NCBI GenBank assembly: GCA_023206055.1
Contig: CP065366.1
Location: 1,860,001 to 1,924,000, forward strand
Direction of reading: 5' to 3'
Length of the DNA: 64,000 nucleotides
Source: Vibrio cyclitrophicus
GTDB taxonomy: Bacteria; Pseudomonadota; Gammaproteobacteria; Enterobacterales; Vibrionaceae
Below, in pieces: positions 25,511-33,439 of this stretch. How positions within the stretch are numbered: the first letter of the stretch is position 1; every line of letters starts with the position of its first letter. Under the pieces are notes generated by a model that saw only the letters and a program-made list of their open reading frames with translations, did no database searches and was not told the origin of the DNA. Both the position numbers and the translations under genes were made by a program.

Positions 25511-26094
25511 TATTGAAGCGTTCCGAATTGGGTGAGTTCTTCTGGCGTGTTGAGATTGACAAAGCAGTTAGGAGAATCGCTAAAATCAACGTATTCGGTG
25601 ACACACTCTTTGTATAGCAAGATGATTTTACGATCACCACGTTCCAAAAACGCTTCTAACTTTGGCAGAACACGTTTGTGGAATAGGGTGAATACAGGTT
25701 GCTTAAATTCGCCATCATGCGCGACAAGAATGTCGCTGTCTTCTTTAACTGCAGAACAAAAACGCTCAACAAGGTCGTCACTGATTTGTGGGCTGTCGCA
25801 CGGGACAAAGCCAACCCAGTCGGTGTTCGCGTTTTTAAGGCCAGCATGAATGCCACCCAAAGGACCTGGGTAGTCAGGGAAAGAATCGGAAACAACCGGA
25901 GCAAATGCTTGGTAACTGTCTAAGTTACGATTGGCATTGATGGTAATGCTGACATCTTGTTGTGACAGCTTGTTTATAACGTATTGAATAAGCGGAGAAC
26001 CGTTGAGCTCAACGAGTCCTTTATCTTTTCCGCCCATACGGCTGGCTTGTCCGCCAGCCAAAATAACCCAACTAGTTTGCGTTGGAAGCAGCAT
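25510..26094 (-). CDS. mobA: Molybdenum cofactor guanylyltransferase
   Basis: A 194-residue nucleotidyltransferase that attaches GMP to molybdopterin cofactor for enzymes of the DMSO reductase family, which includes formate dehydrogenase. The GTP-binding motif is LAGGQASRMGGKDKGL; the metal-binding region is FVPCDSPQI. It starts inside the end of tupC (23-base overlap) and overlaps mobB/moeA by one base, so all are translated from one message. Confidence 0.93.
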   Translation of the reverse strand: MLLPTQTSWVILAGGQASRMGGKDKGLVELNGSPLIQYVINKLSQQDVSITINANRNLDSYQAFAPVVSDSFPDYPGPLGGIHAGLKNANTDWVGFVPCDSPQISDDLVERFCSAVKEDSDILVAHDGEFKQPVFTLFHKRVLPKLEAFLERGDRKIILLYKECVTEYVDFSDSPNCFVNLNTPEELTQFGTLQ

Positions 26095-26791
26095 AAATAT
26101 TCTCTTGTGCTTTGTTCTTTTTAATAACTTGCAGAAGCGGTGATTCGGTCAAAGTGTTGTCTTTGATCCACCACTGCTTCTTACATAAATCGGTTAACGC
26201 GTTAGTTTGGTGACTGGTGATGACTAAACTCGCGCCTCTCTGAAGAAGATCTTCGGCCATAATGACCAATCTTTCAATAGATTCTTTGTCTAAAGAAGCA
26301 CTTGGTTCATCCATAAGCAAGATTGAAGGCTTAAGAATCCAAGCTCGAGCCATTGCTACGCGTTGACGCTCACCACCAGACAGCACCGAGATGTGCTCAT
26401 CTGCCAAGGTTTCTAAACCTACCATTCTCAATGCATTAATTATTTGAGCTCGCTTATCTTTTTGGCTCTCTTTGTTAAAGCGAATGCCATAAGCGACATT
26501 TTGGTACACCGAACCATCAAAAAGATATGGGGTTTGATGCAGGTAGATAATGTCTTTGAACTTGAGCCTAGGGAACAAGATCTGCTGCCAGCTTTGTATC
26601 GGAGACTGAATGCGGCCAGAGCTCGGCTTGATCAATCCTGATAAGATTTTAAGTAGGGTCGTTTTGCCAACTCCGTTATCGCCTTTGAGATAAATGGCAT
26701 CGTTAGGGCCGATCGACAGTTCGGGAATGTGGAACAAAACGCGCTCTTTGTAGCGCATTGAAATTTGCTGCGTTGTTATTTTTATACTCAT
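26072..26791 (-). CDS. tupC: Tungstate ABC transporter ATPase
   Basis: A 239-residue ABC ATPase with Walker A GDNGVGKTT, Q-loop (IYLHQTPYLFDG), signature LSGGERQRVAMARAW, Walker B ILLMDEPSASLD and H-loop (VITSHQ). It follows the permease by 10 bases and overlaps mobA by 23. Assignment to the Tup system rests on the TupA-type binding protein upstream and the cofactor genes downstream. Molybdate as a second substrate is possible. Confidence 0.88.
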   Translation of the reverse strand: MSIKITTQQISMRYKERVLFHIPELSIGPNDAIYLKGDNGVGKTTLLKILSGLIKPSSGRIQSPIQSWQQILFPRLKFKDIIYLHQTPYLFDGSVYQNVAYGIRFNKESQKDKRAQIINALRMVGLETLADEHISVLSGGERQRVAMARAWILKPSILLMDEPSASLDKESIERLVIMAEDLLQRGASLVITSHQTNALTDLCKKQWWIKDNTLTESPLLQVIKKNKAQENIYAASNAN

Positions 26792-26801
26792 GACAGCGTT
26801 C

Positions 26802-27500
26802 CTAAGTTCTTAAATAGCCTTTTCCTCTCACACTGGAAAGGAAAAAGTTAAGGGCTAATGCCAATGCTAATAACACCATACCGAGGGCGACGCCTTGAGC
26901 GAATGCGCCTTTGTGGCTTTCCATGGCGATAGCTGTTGGGATGTTTCTTGTCATTCCCATAATGTTGCCACCGACCATCATTGAACAACCTACCTCTGTC
27001 ACGATACGAGAGAAGGCAGCAATGGTTGCAGCTAATAGAGGAAAACGTGTTTCCCAAATCAAAGTACACGCCACGCGTGTTGTTGAAACGCCAAGTGTAC
27101 GCGCTGTTTCTACCGCTCGGCGGTCACTGGCCTGCAAAGCGCCATGCATCATCGCAACTAGGATAGGGAAACATATCAGCATCTGACCTAGAATCATCGC
27201 CTTTTGGGTGAACAGTAATTGCCAATCACCTAGCGGGCCAGAGCGAGAAAGCATCATGTACATCAACAAACCGATAACCACAGTAGGGATTGCTTGCAGG
27301 GTGTTGATCACAGAAAGCAGAGCCCATTTCCCGGGGAACTCGGTATAAGCCAATAAGAAAGCCATAAGGATTGCAGGAACAATCACCAATGAGATGGCGG
27401 ACAAAGATACGCTGAAGGATACCGCGACGATTTGCCACAATTCGTGGTCAAAACTCACCAGTAGATTCATTGCATCAATCGTTGTTTGCCATAGGGTCAT
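26802..27500 (-). CDS. tupB: Tungstate ABC transporter permease
   Basis: A 232-residue permease with about five hydrophobic segments. The cytoplasmic coupling loop reads ETARTLGVSTTRVACTLIWETRFPLLAATIAAFSRIVTEVG, as in TupB/ModB-type permeases. It lies between tupA (322-base gap with a stem-loop and short repeats) and tupC (10-base gap). Confidence 0.88.
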   Translation of the reverse strand: MTLWQTTIDAMNLLVSFDHELWQIVAVSFSVSLSAISLVIVPAILMAFLLAYTEFPGKWALLSVINTLQAIPTVVIGLLMYMMLSRSGPLGDWQLLFTQKAMILGQMLICFPILVAMMHGALQASDRRAVETARTLGVSTTRVACTLIWETRFPLLAATIAAFSRIVTEVGCSMMVGGNIMGMTRNIPTAIAMESHKGAFAQGVALGMVLLALALALNFFLSSVRGKGYLRT

Positions 27501-27601
27501 GAAGTATCTCGTGTAAATCGATAATAGGTTTTATCGGTAATGACTGATGTTAATCATAGCTGACACTAACTATTTGAGTGTGTATTGGTCGGCTATTGTT
27601 C

Positions 27602-27650
27602 TTAAGCATGAATGTGTTTTTAAGCGTGAATGTGTTTTTAAGCGTGAACG
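27602..27650. repeat. 18-bp tandem repeats between tupA and tupB
   Basis: TTAAGCATGAATGTGTTT (27602), TTAAGCGTGAATGTGTTT (27620) and a partial unit (27638-27650) are directly repeated in the tupA-tupB gap. Confidence 0.8.
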
Positions 27651-27747
27651 TTATTAAAGCGAGACAGCTTTATAGCGATCTTCTGTTAAAACAAGATAGT
27701 TTTTAAAGCGACATTGCTTAGGTGCTTCGTTAACTGTTTAGTTAAGC

Positions 27748-27785
27748 GTAGCGCTAATTGATTCGGGTTGAACCCTTAGCGCTAC
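27748..27785 (-). promoter_or_regulatory. Intercistronic stem-loop between tupA and tupB
   Basis: GTAGCGCTAA (27748-27757) and TTAGCGCTAC (27776-27785) are perfect 10-bp arms, with an inner GGGTT/AACCC pairing. It starts 38 bases past the tupA stop. It may protect the tupA message and lower tupBC-mob expression; no long T tract follows. Confidence 0.65.
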
Positions 27786-27822
27786 TTTTACTTACAGAAA
27801 ACGACTGTTCACTTACAACAAA

Positions 27823-28629
27823 CTATTCTGCGCTTGCAACAAACAGTTGTTTGCCGTGCAGTTTAAAGTCGTTAATCAGTTTCTGACCTTTAGGGTTCAC
27901 CAACCAATCACTGAACACTTTCGCAGCTTGGTAGTTAATGCTTGGGTAGCGCTCAGGGTTAACCAGAATCACTTGGTAAGGGTTAAATAGGTTCTTGTCA
28001 CCTTGGAAAAGAATTTTTAAATCCAGTTTATTTTGGTAAGCCAACCAAGTACCACGATCTGTCATGGTGTAGCCTTGCATCTCTGACGCCATGTTCAGAG
28101 TAGGGCCCATGCCTTGACCAACACTGCGGTAACCACCAAAGTTTGGTTCAATTTTAGTTTGCGCCCAAATACCCATCTCTTTCTTATGAGTGCCAGAATC
28201 GTCGCCACGAGAGACAAACGTCACGTTATTAGTCGCGATCGCTTTAAACACATCTGCTACTGCTTTTTGAGATTCAATTTTTGCAGGGTCGCTTTGTGGG
28301 CCAACAATGACAAAGTCGTTGTACATCAGCTTACGAGGTAAAACGCCGTAGCCTTTTTCTACGAAATTTGCTTCCGCTTTTGGTGCGTGAGTCATCACCA
28401 AATCAACGTCACCATTTTCACCCATGCGAAGTGATTTACCCGTACCCGCGGCAAGAACATCAACCTTGATACCAGAATCCTTTTCGAACTCAGGCAATAA
28501 GTAGTCCAGTAGACCAGAGTGATAAGTACTTGTGGTTGTCGCCAACTTAATATGAGTGGTGTCTTCCGCGCTGCTAGCCGTGTAACTGACGATAGATAGA
28601 GCTGCAATAGTTAGGGGAATTGCTTTCAT
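27823..28629 (-). CDS. tupA: Tungstate-binding protein TupA
   Basis: A 268-residue periplasmic binding protein. The signal peptide is MKAIPLTIAALSIVSYTASSA. The mature part begins IKLATTTSTYHSGLLDYLLP; TTTST-x-x-SGLL is the tungstate-binding signature of TupA. A second typical block is FVSRGDDSGTHKKE, also a TupA oxyanion loop. The ATG at 28629 gives a proper signal peptide; upstream in-frame starts (28644, 28665) are unlikely. It heads the operon and has a sigma-54 promoter about 115 bases upstream. Confidence 0.92.
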   Translation of the reverse strand: MKAIPLTIAALSIVSYTASSAEDTTHIKLATTTSTYHSGLLDYLLPEFEKDSGIKVDVLAAGTGKSLRMGENGDVDLVMTHAPKAEANFVEKGYGVLPRKLMYNDFVIVGPQSDPAKIESQKAVADVFKAIATNNVTFVSRGDDSGTHKKEMGIWAQTKIEPNFGGYRSVGQGMGPTLNMASEMQGYTMTDRGTWLAYQNKLDLKILFQGDKNLFNPYQVILVNPERYPSINYQAAKVFSDWLVNPKGQKLINDFKLHGKQLFVASAE

Positions 28630-28742
28630 TATTATTATGTCCATTCTGTTATAAATGAATGACATGCCTTCATTTTAAAGGGCTCAAAGAAGGGCATGTA
28701 CATAAGATGCTAATTCTTGTAATTAGAAATCATCACCTTATA

Positions 28743-28759
28743 AGCAAGCTTAATGCCAA
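28743..28759 (-). promoter_or_regulatory. Sigma-54 promoter of tupA
   Basis: Minus-strand sequence TTGGCATTAAGCTTGCT has GG and GC separated by exactly 10 bases. Predicted transcription start is near 28732, roughly 100 bases before tupA. This is a by-eye match, but two candidate activator sites lie at suitable distance upstream. Confidence 0.7.
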
Positions 28760-28798
28760 TAAATGATGCATCAGATTTCATTAAATTGCTGTTATTTC

Positions 28799-28873
28799 GG
28801 ACAAAACTGCGCCATTTGACCCTATAAAATGAATCAAAACATGAGCTAGGACAAAATGTCGCACTTTGACCCT
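28799..28873. promoter_or_regulatory. Two 25-bp direct repeats, candidate activator sites
   Basis: Copies at 28799-28823 and 28849-28873 match at 20 of 25 positions, start 50 bp apart, and each begins GGACAAAA and ends TTTGACCCT. Each is also a loose dyad (GGWCAAA...TTTGACC). Their centres are about 79 and 129 bases upstream of the predicted tupA start, the usual place for sigma-54 enhancers. They also lie 59-133 bases before the response regulator ATG, so self-control is possible. Related sequences occur at 39240 and 40458. Confidence 0.65.
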
Positions 28874-28931
28874 GTTGATCAAAAGGTTAATTGGTACACT
28901 CTGTCCCAACTTTCCTCATCGGCTAATCATT

Positions 28932-30395
28932 ATGTCTTTACCTAGTTCATCTGCATCCAATCTAAACCCGAACACATTGACTCAGTATCAGGCGTTTTCC
29001 GTTTTGGTCGTCGATGATGAATTGGGGATGCAGGCTATCTTAAAGAAAGCACTGGGTAAGTTCTTTGGCAAGGTGTCGAGCGCAGGGTCGGTTGAAGAGG
29101 CTGAGGTTCTGCGTTGCAATGAACACTTCGATCTCATTGTTCTCGATATCAACCTTCCAGGTCGTTCTGGTATTGAATGGGAAGAAGCCTTTAATGACAG
29201 TGACCGAAAAGCTGATGTGATTTTCATGACGGGCTACGCCGATCTAGAGATGACCATATCTGCACTTAAGCTTGGTGCTTCAGATTTTATTCTTAAGCCG
29301 TTCAACCTCGAACAGATGATACAAGCGGTTCTGCGTTGTATGGATAAACGACTCGACCAAAGAATGCAGTACGCGTTGAAGCGTGATGTTAGTCGTCATA
29401 TCAAGACCGAATTGATCGGCAATTCAGACAAGACTAAACAGCTTAAATTGCTGATCAGTCAATTTGCACCGTCTCGCGCTTCCGTTTTGATAGAAGGTGA
29501 GTCGGGTACCGGCAAAGAACTGGTTGCGCGAGGTGTACATGAAGCCAGTAAACGCACGGGGCCATTTGTACCAATCAACTGTGGTGCGATTGCACCAGAA
29601 CTTTTAGAAAGTGAATTGTTTGGACATACCTCGGGGGCATTTACCGGCGCGAAGAAAAACCGTGAAGGCCTATTTAGAGTCGCAAGTGGTGGCACCTTGT
29701 TCCTTGATGAGATCGGTGAAATGCCACTGCCAATGCAAGCTGCGTTGTTACGTGTGTTAGAGCAAAGAACGATTCGTCCGGTCGGTAGCGAAAAGGAAAT
29801 TGCCGTTGACGTGCGAGTGGTGGCGGCGACTAACCGAAACCTTCAAGAAGAGGTCGACAAAGGGCACTTCCGCCGCGATCTGTTCTACCGACTCAATGTA
29901 CTTAAGATTGATGTGGTGCCATTAAGAGATCGCCCATCAGACTTGATTGAACTTGTTCCATACTTTACTCGTCTTTTATCAAGCGAACTTGGCATGCCTA
30001 TTCCAAATTGGGCACATGAAGATATCTTGGCGATGAACGAATACGAATGGCCGGGGAATATTCGTGAGCTTAAAAACTTAGTTGAACGATGCATTCTTTT
30101 AGACAAGCCACCAGCACACTATTGGCGTGAGATTAATGGCGATCCTATACCCGCTAGCATTTCAGTGACGGTGTCACATGGCGCAGAAATGCCAAACTTG
30201 AATAATGCAGACGCTGCCGAGGGTTACCCAAACACTTGGACACTCAAAGAAGTGGAAAAATCTCATATAGAACAGTTGGTTAGTTTCCATGATGGCAATA
30301 AGTCGGCTGCTGCGAGAGATCTTGGCGTCGCGCGTAAAACGCTAGAGCGTAAATACAAAGATTGGAACACAGAAGGTTCTGAATATGCCGATTAG
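28932..30395 (+). CDS. NtrC-family sigma-54 response regulator
   Basis: A 487-residue activator from the ATG at 28932. The receiver domain has the phospho-acceptor Asp in LIVLDINLPGRSG. The AAA+ domain has GESGTGKE Walker A, GAFTGA loop, GGTLFLDEIGEM Walker B and YEWPGNIRELKNLVER; a C-terminal Fis helix-turn-helix (NKSAAARDLGVARKTLERKYKDW) follows. The frame extends upstream to 28866 without a good start. The histidine kinase gene overlaps its end by 11 bases. Because it is divergent from the tungstate operon and related DNA motifs recur near the formate dehydrogenase genes, I infer that it controls both. I know no gene name for it. Confidence 0.9.
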   Translation: MSLPSSSASNLNPNTLTQYQAFSVLVVDDELGMQAILKKALGKFFGKVSSAGSVEEAEVLRCNEHFDLIVLDINLPGRSGIEWEEAFNDSDRKADVIFMTGYADLEMTISALKLGASDFILKPFNLEQMIQAVLRCMDKRLDQRMQYALKRDVSRHIKTELIGNSDKTKQLKLLISQFAPSRASVLIEGESGTGKELVARGVHEASKRTGPFVPINCGAIAPELLESELFGHTSGAFTGAKKNREGLFRVASGGTLFLDEIGEMPLPMQAALLRVLEQRTIRPVGSEKEIAVDVRVVAATNRNLQEEVDKGHFRRDLFYRLNVLKIDVVPLRDRPSDLIELVPYFTRLLSSELGMPIPNWAHEDILAMNEYEWPGNIRELKNLVERCILLDKPPAHYWREINGDPIPASISVTVSHGAEMPNLNNADAAEGYPNTWTLKEVEKSHIEQLVSFHDGNKSAAARDLGVARKTLERKYKDWNTEGSEYAD

Positions 30396-32412
30396 ACGTC
30401 GTTGGTGGTCAAAGTGGGCGTTCCGGTTCAAAACCATGGTTCGCTACCGCTTATTATTTCTAACATCAGCTCCAATTATTCTTACCTTGTGTGCGCTTGT
30501 GGCGATCACACTGTATTGGTCAATACATTACACGTGGCAGGGCGCTCTGATTGATGTTGATGAACGCTTGGATGTTGCCGATAACAGTATTCACCTGATC
30601 CAAAATCAGCAAGCATACAACGTTCGTGCGTTTGCTGAGTCTTATAACTTTCGAACCAAGCTTGCGAGTGATCTTTCACACGAAGACCTAACTCGCTGGG
30701 TGTCTGAAAACAAATCTCGTTATGAGCTCGATTTTCTGCGCTGGCGCAGTGTCGAGAGCATGGAAAAGAAACTTGAATATCTGAACCTAACTCACAAGTC
30801 TTCTTTTTTCAGTGTATTAAGCCGTAATGAACTCAATTATCTCGACCGTGACCTCGCTAAAAAAGCAGAAGTTCCGATGCTCAATGGGCAAGAAGTTGAG
30901 ACCCGCGGATTGGTAAGTCGAACCGTTATATCTATCGCAGATGAACATGATCATGTGATTGGTTTTCTGGATGGTGGGATCTTACTGAATAACAGTACTC
31001 AACTTGTCGACCAAATCAACAACCTTATCTATCCGCAAAGAGAAGGCTTTAATCGTCATATAGGTACGGTCACGGTCTTCCTCGATGATCTTCGTGTCAG
31101 CACCAATGTGCCTTTGAACAGTGAAGACAGTGTAGGGCGCGCCATTGGTACGCGTGTCTCTCATGAGGTTCATTCAAAAGTTTTGAATGAAGGTAAAGAG
31201 TGGTTAGATCGAGCGTATGTTTACGATGCTTGGTACATCACGGCTTACCAACCAATCCACGACCAATTTGATAATGTGATTGGCATGCTTTACACCGGTT
31301 ATCTGATTTGGCCTCTCATACAAACTTATTTAACTAACCTTGGTGAAATAAGCATTACCATTGTATTGCTATTGCTAGCTTCAGGTTTGATCGTTCATCG
31401 TGGTGCCCGTGATCTTTTCAACCCCATTGAACGCATTCATAAAGTCGTCAAGCTTGTCCAAATGGGGCAAGACAAGCGAATTGGCACGTTAGGTTTGGAT
31501 GATCAGCATGAACTAACGTTGCTCGCTAAACAGTTCGACAAGATGTTGGATCTACTGCACGAGCGTAATCAAGAGATTCAACAAGCGGCTTCTGAACTGG
31601 AATGCAAAGTTCACTCACGTACGGCAAGCTTGAAAGAGAAAACTGAAGAACTCGAACTGCACATCAAACTGCTCAATCAAGCCAGAGACAAGCTGGTGGT
31701 CAATGAAAAACTGGCCGCATTAGGTGAATTAACCGCGGGGATTGCTCATGAGATCAACAACCCAACCGCAGTAATTCTTGGCAACGTTGAGCTGATGAAG
31801 TTTGAACTGGGCGATGAAGTGAGCCGTGTAGACGAAGAAGTCCACGCGATCATGGAACAGATTGACCGAATTCGAAACATCACACGAAGCCTGCTTCAAT
31901 ACAGCCGTCACGGCGGCGTACAAGACGAAATTACATGGCAACATATCAATCCAATTGTGGATGAAAGCATTACGCTCGTAAAAACAGGCGCGAAGAAGAA
32001 AGGCATTGTGTATGTCTCGCAATTGAATGCTAAAACCTCAGTCGAAGTGAACCGAAACCAATTGCTGCAAATTCTCGTCAACCTGCAAATGAACGCAATT
32101 CATGCAATGAACGGACAGGGTACGTTAACGATTTCGAGTGAAGATTGGGTTGAAAATGGCGTGTCTCATGGCGCTATCGTTCATGTTCAAGATGAAGGCT
32201 GCGGCATTAAGGAAGAGCAGCTGAAACGCATCTTCTCGCCTTTCTACACGACTAAGCGAGATGGTACAGGCTTAGGCTTATCCGTTTCTCAAAGTATTTT
32301 GAGCCAAACGGGCGGTGAAATACGTGTTGAATCCGAAGTAGGTAAGGGAAGTTGTTTTAGTATCTATCTTCAACAGAAAGCGACACCTCAATTGTTGGTC
32401 TCCAACCTCTGA
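30385..32412 (+). CDS. Membrane sensor histidine kinase
   Basis: A 675-residue kinase: TM1 at about residues 24-50, a large periplasmic sensor to about 310 that looks like a Cache-type domain (WYITAYQPIHDQFDNVIGMLYTGY), TM2 at about 318-337, HAMP, a coiled coil, the H-box GELTAGIAHEINNPTAVI, N-box (QILVNLQMNAIHAM) and G-boxes (DEGCGIKEEQL, GTGLGLSVS). It overlaps the response regulator gene by 11 bases and is its partner. The signal is unknown; formate, tungstate/molybdate or a related metabolite would fit the neighbourhood. Confidence 0.92.
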   Translation: MPIRRRWWSKWAFRFKTMVRYRLLFLTSAPIILTLCALVAITLYWSIHYTWQGALIDVDERLDVADNSIHLIQNQQAYNVRAFAESYNFRTKLASDLSHEDLTRWVSENKSRYELDFLRWRSVESMEKKLEYLNLTHKSSFFSVLSRNELNYLDRDLAKKAEVPMLNGQEVETRGLVSRTVISIADEHDHVIGFLDGGILLNNSTQLVDQINNLIYPQREGFNRHIGTVTVFLDDLRVSTNVPLNSEDSVGRAIGTRVSHEVHSKVLNEGKEWLDRAYVYDAWYITAYQPIHDQFDNVIGMLYTGYLIWPLIQTYLTNLGEISITIVLLLLASGLIVHRGARDLFNPIERIHKVVKLVQMGQDKRIGTLGLDDQHELTLLAKQFDKMLDLLHERNQEIQQAASELECKVHSRTASLKEKTEELELHIKLLNQARDKLVVNEKLAALGELTAGIAHEINNPTAVILGNVELMKFELGDEVSRVDEEVHAIMEQIDRIRNITRSLLQYSRHGGVQDEITWQHINPIVDESITLVKTGAKKKGIVYVSQLNAKTSVEVNRNQLLQILVNLQMNAIHAMNGQGTLTISSEDWVENGVSHGAIVHVQDEGCGIKEEQLKRIFSPFYTTKRDGTGLGLSVSQSILSQTGGEIRVESEVGKGSCFSIYLQQKATPQLLVSNL

Positions 32413-32456
32413 GCCACTAATCTACTGTTCAAAATTCAGAGCACAACGCTCATTAA

Positions 32457-32495
32457 AAAACACCTCCGCACTTGAAATAAGTTCGGAGGTGTTTT
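32457..32495. terminator. Terminator between kinase and mscS
   Basis: AAAACACCTCCG (32457-32468) pairs with CGGAGGTGTTTT (32484-32495) between convergent genes, with T-rich sequence on the plus side and A-rich on the other; likely bidirectional. Confidence 0.88.
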
Positions 32496-32550
32496 CGTTT
32501 GTTCCTGACTAGGAGATTAGTTTACTCTCCGAGCGTTAAACCAACTGCGA

Positions 32551-33438
32551 TTAATGCGCTGCCACTGAAATCTTCGGTGGGTTGATGTTGTGCTTCTTAA
32601 ACTCTTTCATCACACGCAAGGTAATGTCGGTTTCAAACAGCTTTTCATACGCAGTATCGACAACATAAGCCTTACAGGTTAGCTGTATTGCTAGGTAGTT
32701 ATCGGTAATCGTCTGTTTAACCAAAACCGTAACAGGCTTCGGCAAGTGGATATAACGACTTGAAGACGCCGCTTCTTGAATCAGGTCGCGGGCTAGGGTG
32801 ATGTCTTCATCCATACCGACGTAAAACGGAATCACCACCTGCATGTCCAATGCGCCATAGTTACCACTGGTGGTCACTTCGTTTAAGAACTTGTTATTCG
32901 GAATGGTAATGATGTCGTCATTCAGTGTTCTCATTCGTACAGAACGTAAACCAATAGTGATAATGTCGCCGTAGTTACCTTCAAACGTGACGCGGTCACC
33001 AACTTGAAAGGGTCTATCAATCATCACTGTGATGCCTGCGATGAATGACGCCGCCAAGTCTTTAAGTGCAAAGCCTACCGACACGGCGAGAGTACCACCA
33101 ATCAAGGCCAGTATTTGGTCGTTGATTCTAAAGCTCATCATGAACACGATAAGACCGGTGCTCACGTAAATGAAGAACTGAGTAAACGACTGCAGTTTTT
33201 GTAGTAGCATTCTATATTGCACGAATTGACTACCGAAACTGGTCACCATTGAGTTGATGAACTTAAGCAGCAACCACATTGCAGCGATAACGATCATGGA
33301 GAAGAATACGCCGCTCCATCGCACAAGACTCGCTATTTTAGAGATGTTTTCTACGTTAGCTAACTCTTCCGTCGCAAAGGTCGGGAAACTAACCGCACTT
33401 GCCAAGCCAACAAATAGTAGGATAAATAACTTCTTCAT
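32551..33438 (-). CDS. MscS-family mechanosensitive channel
   Basis: A 295-residue small-conductance channel. It has a signal-like N-terminus (MKKLFILLFVGLASAVSFPTFA), membrane segments at about 37-60 and 85-105, the pore helix TM3 (ILALIGGTLAVSVGFALKDLAASFIAGITVMIDRPFQVGDRVTFEG) and the beta domain with GDIITIGLRSVRMRTLNDDIITIPN. MscS channels open on membrane tension. Unusually, it follows a 781-residue membrane protein by one base (TAA-A-ATG), so the pair is translationally coupled. Its gating may depend on that partner (inference). Confidence 0.9.
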   Translation of the reverse strand: MKKLFILLFVGLASAVSFPTFATEELANVENISKIASLVRWSGVFFSMIVIAAMWLLLKFINSMVTSFGSQFVQYRMLLQKLQSFTQFFIYVSTGLIVFMMSFRINDQILALIGGTLAVSVGFALKDLAASFIAGITVMIDRPFQVGDRVTFEGNYGDIITIGLRSVRMRTLNDDIITIPNNKFLNEVTTSGNYGALDMQVVIPFYVGMDEDITLARDLIQEAASSSRYIHLPKPVTVLVKQTITDNYLAIQLTCKAYVVDTAYEKLFETDITLRVMKEFKKHNINPPKISVAAH

Positions 33439-33439
33439 T

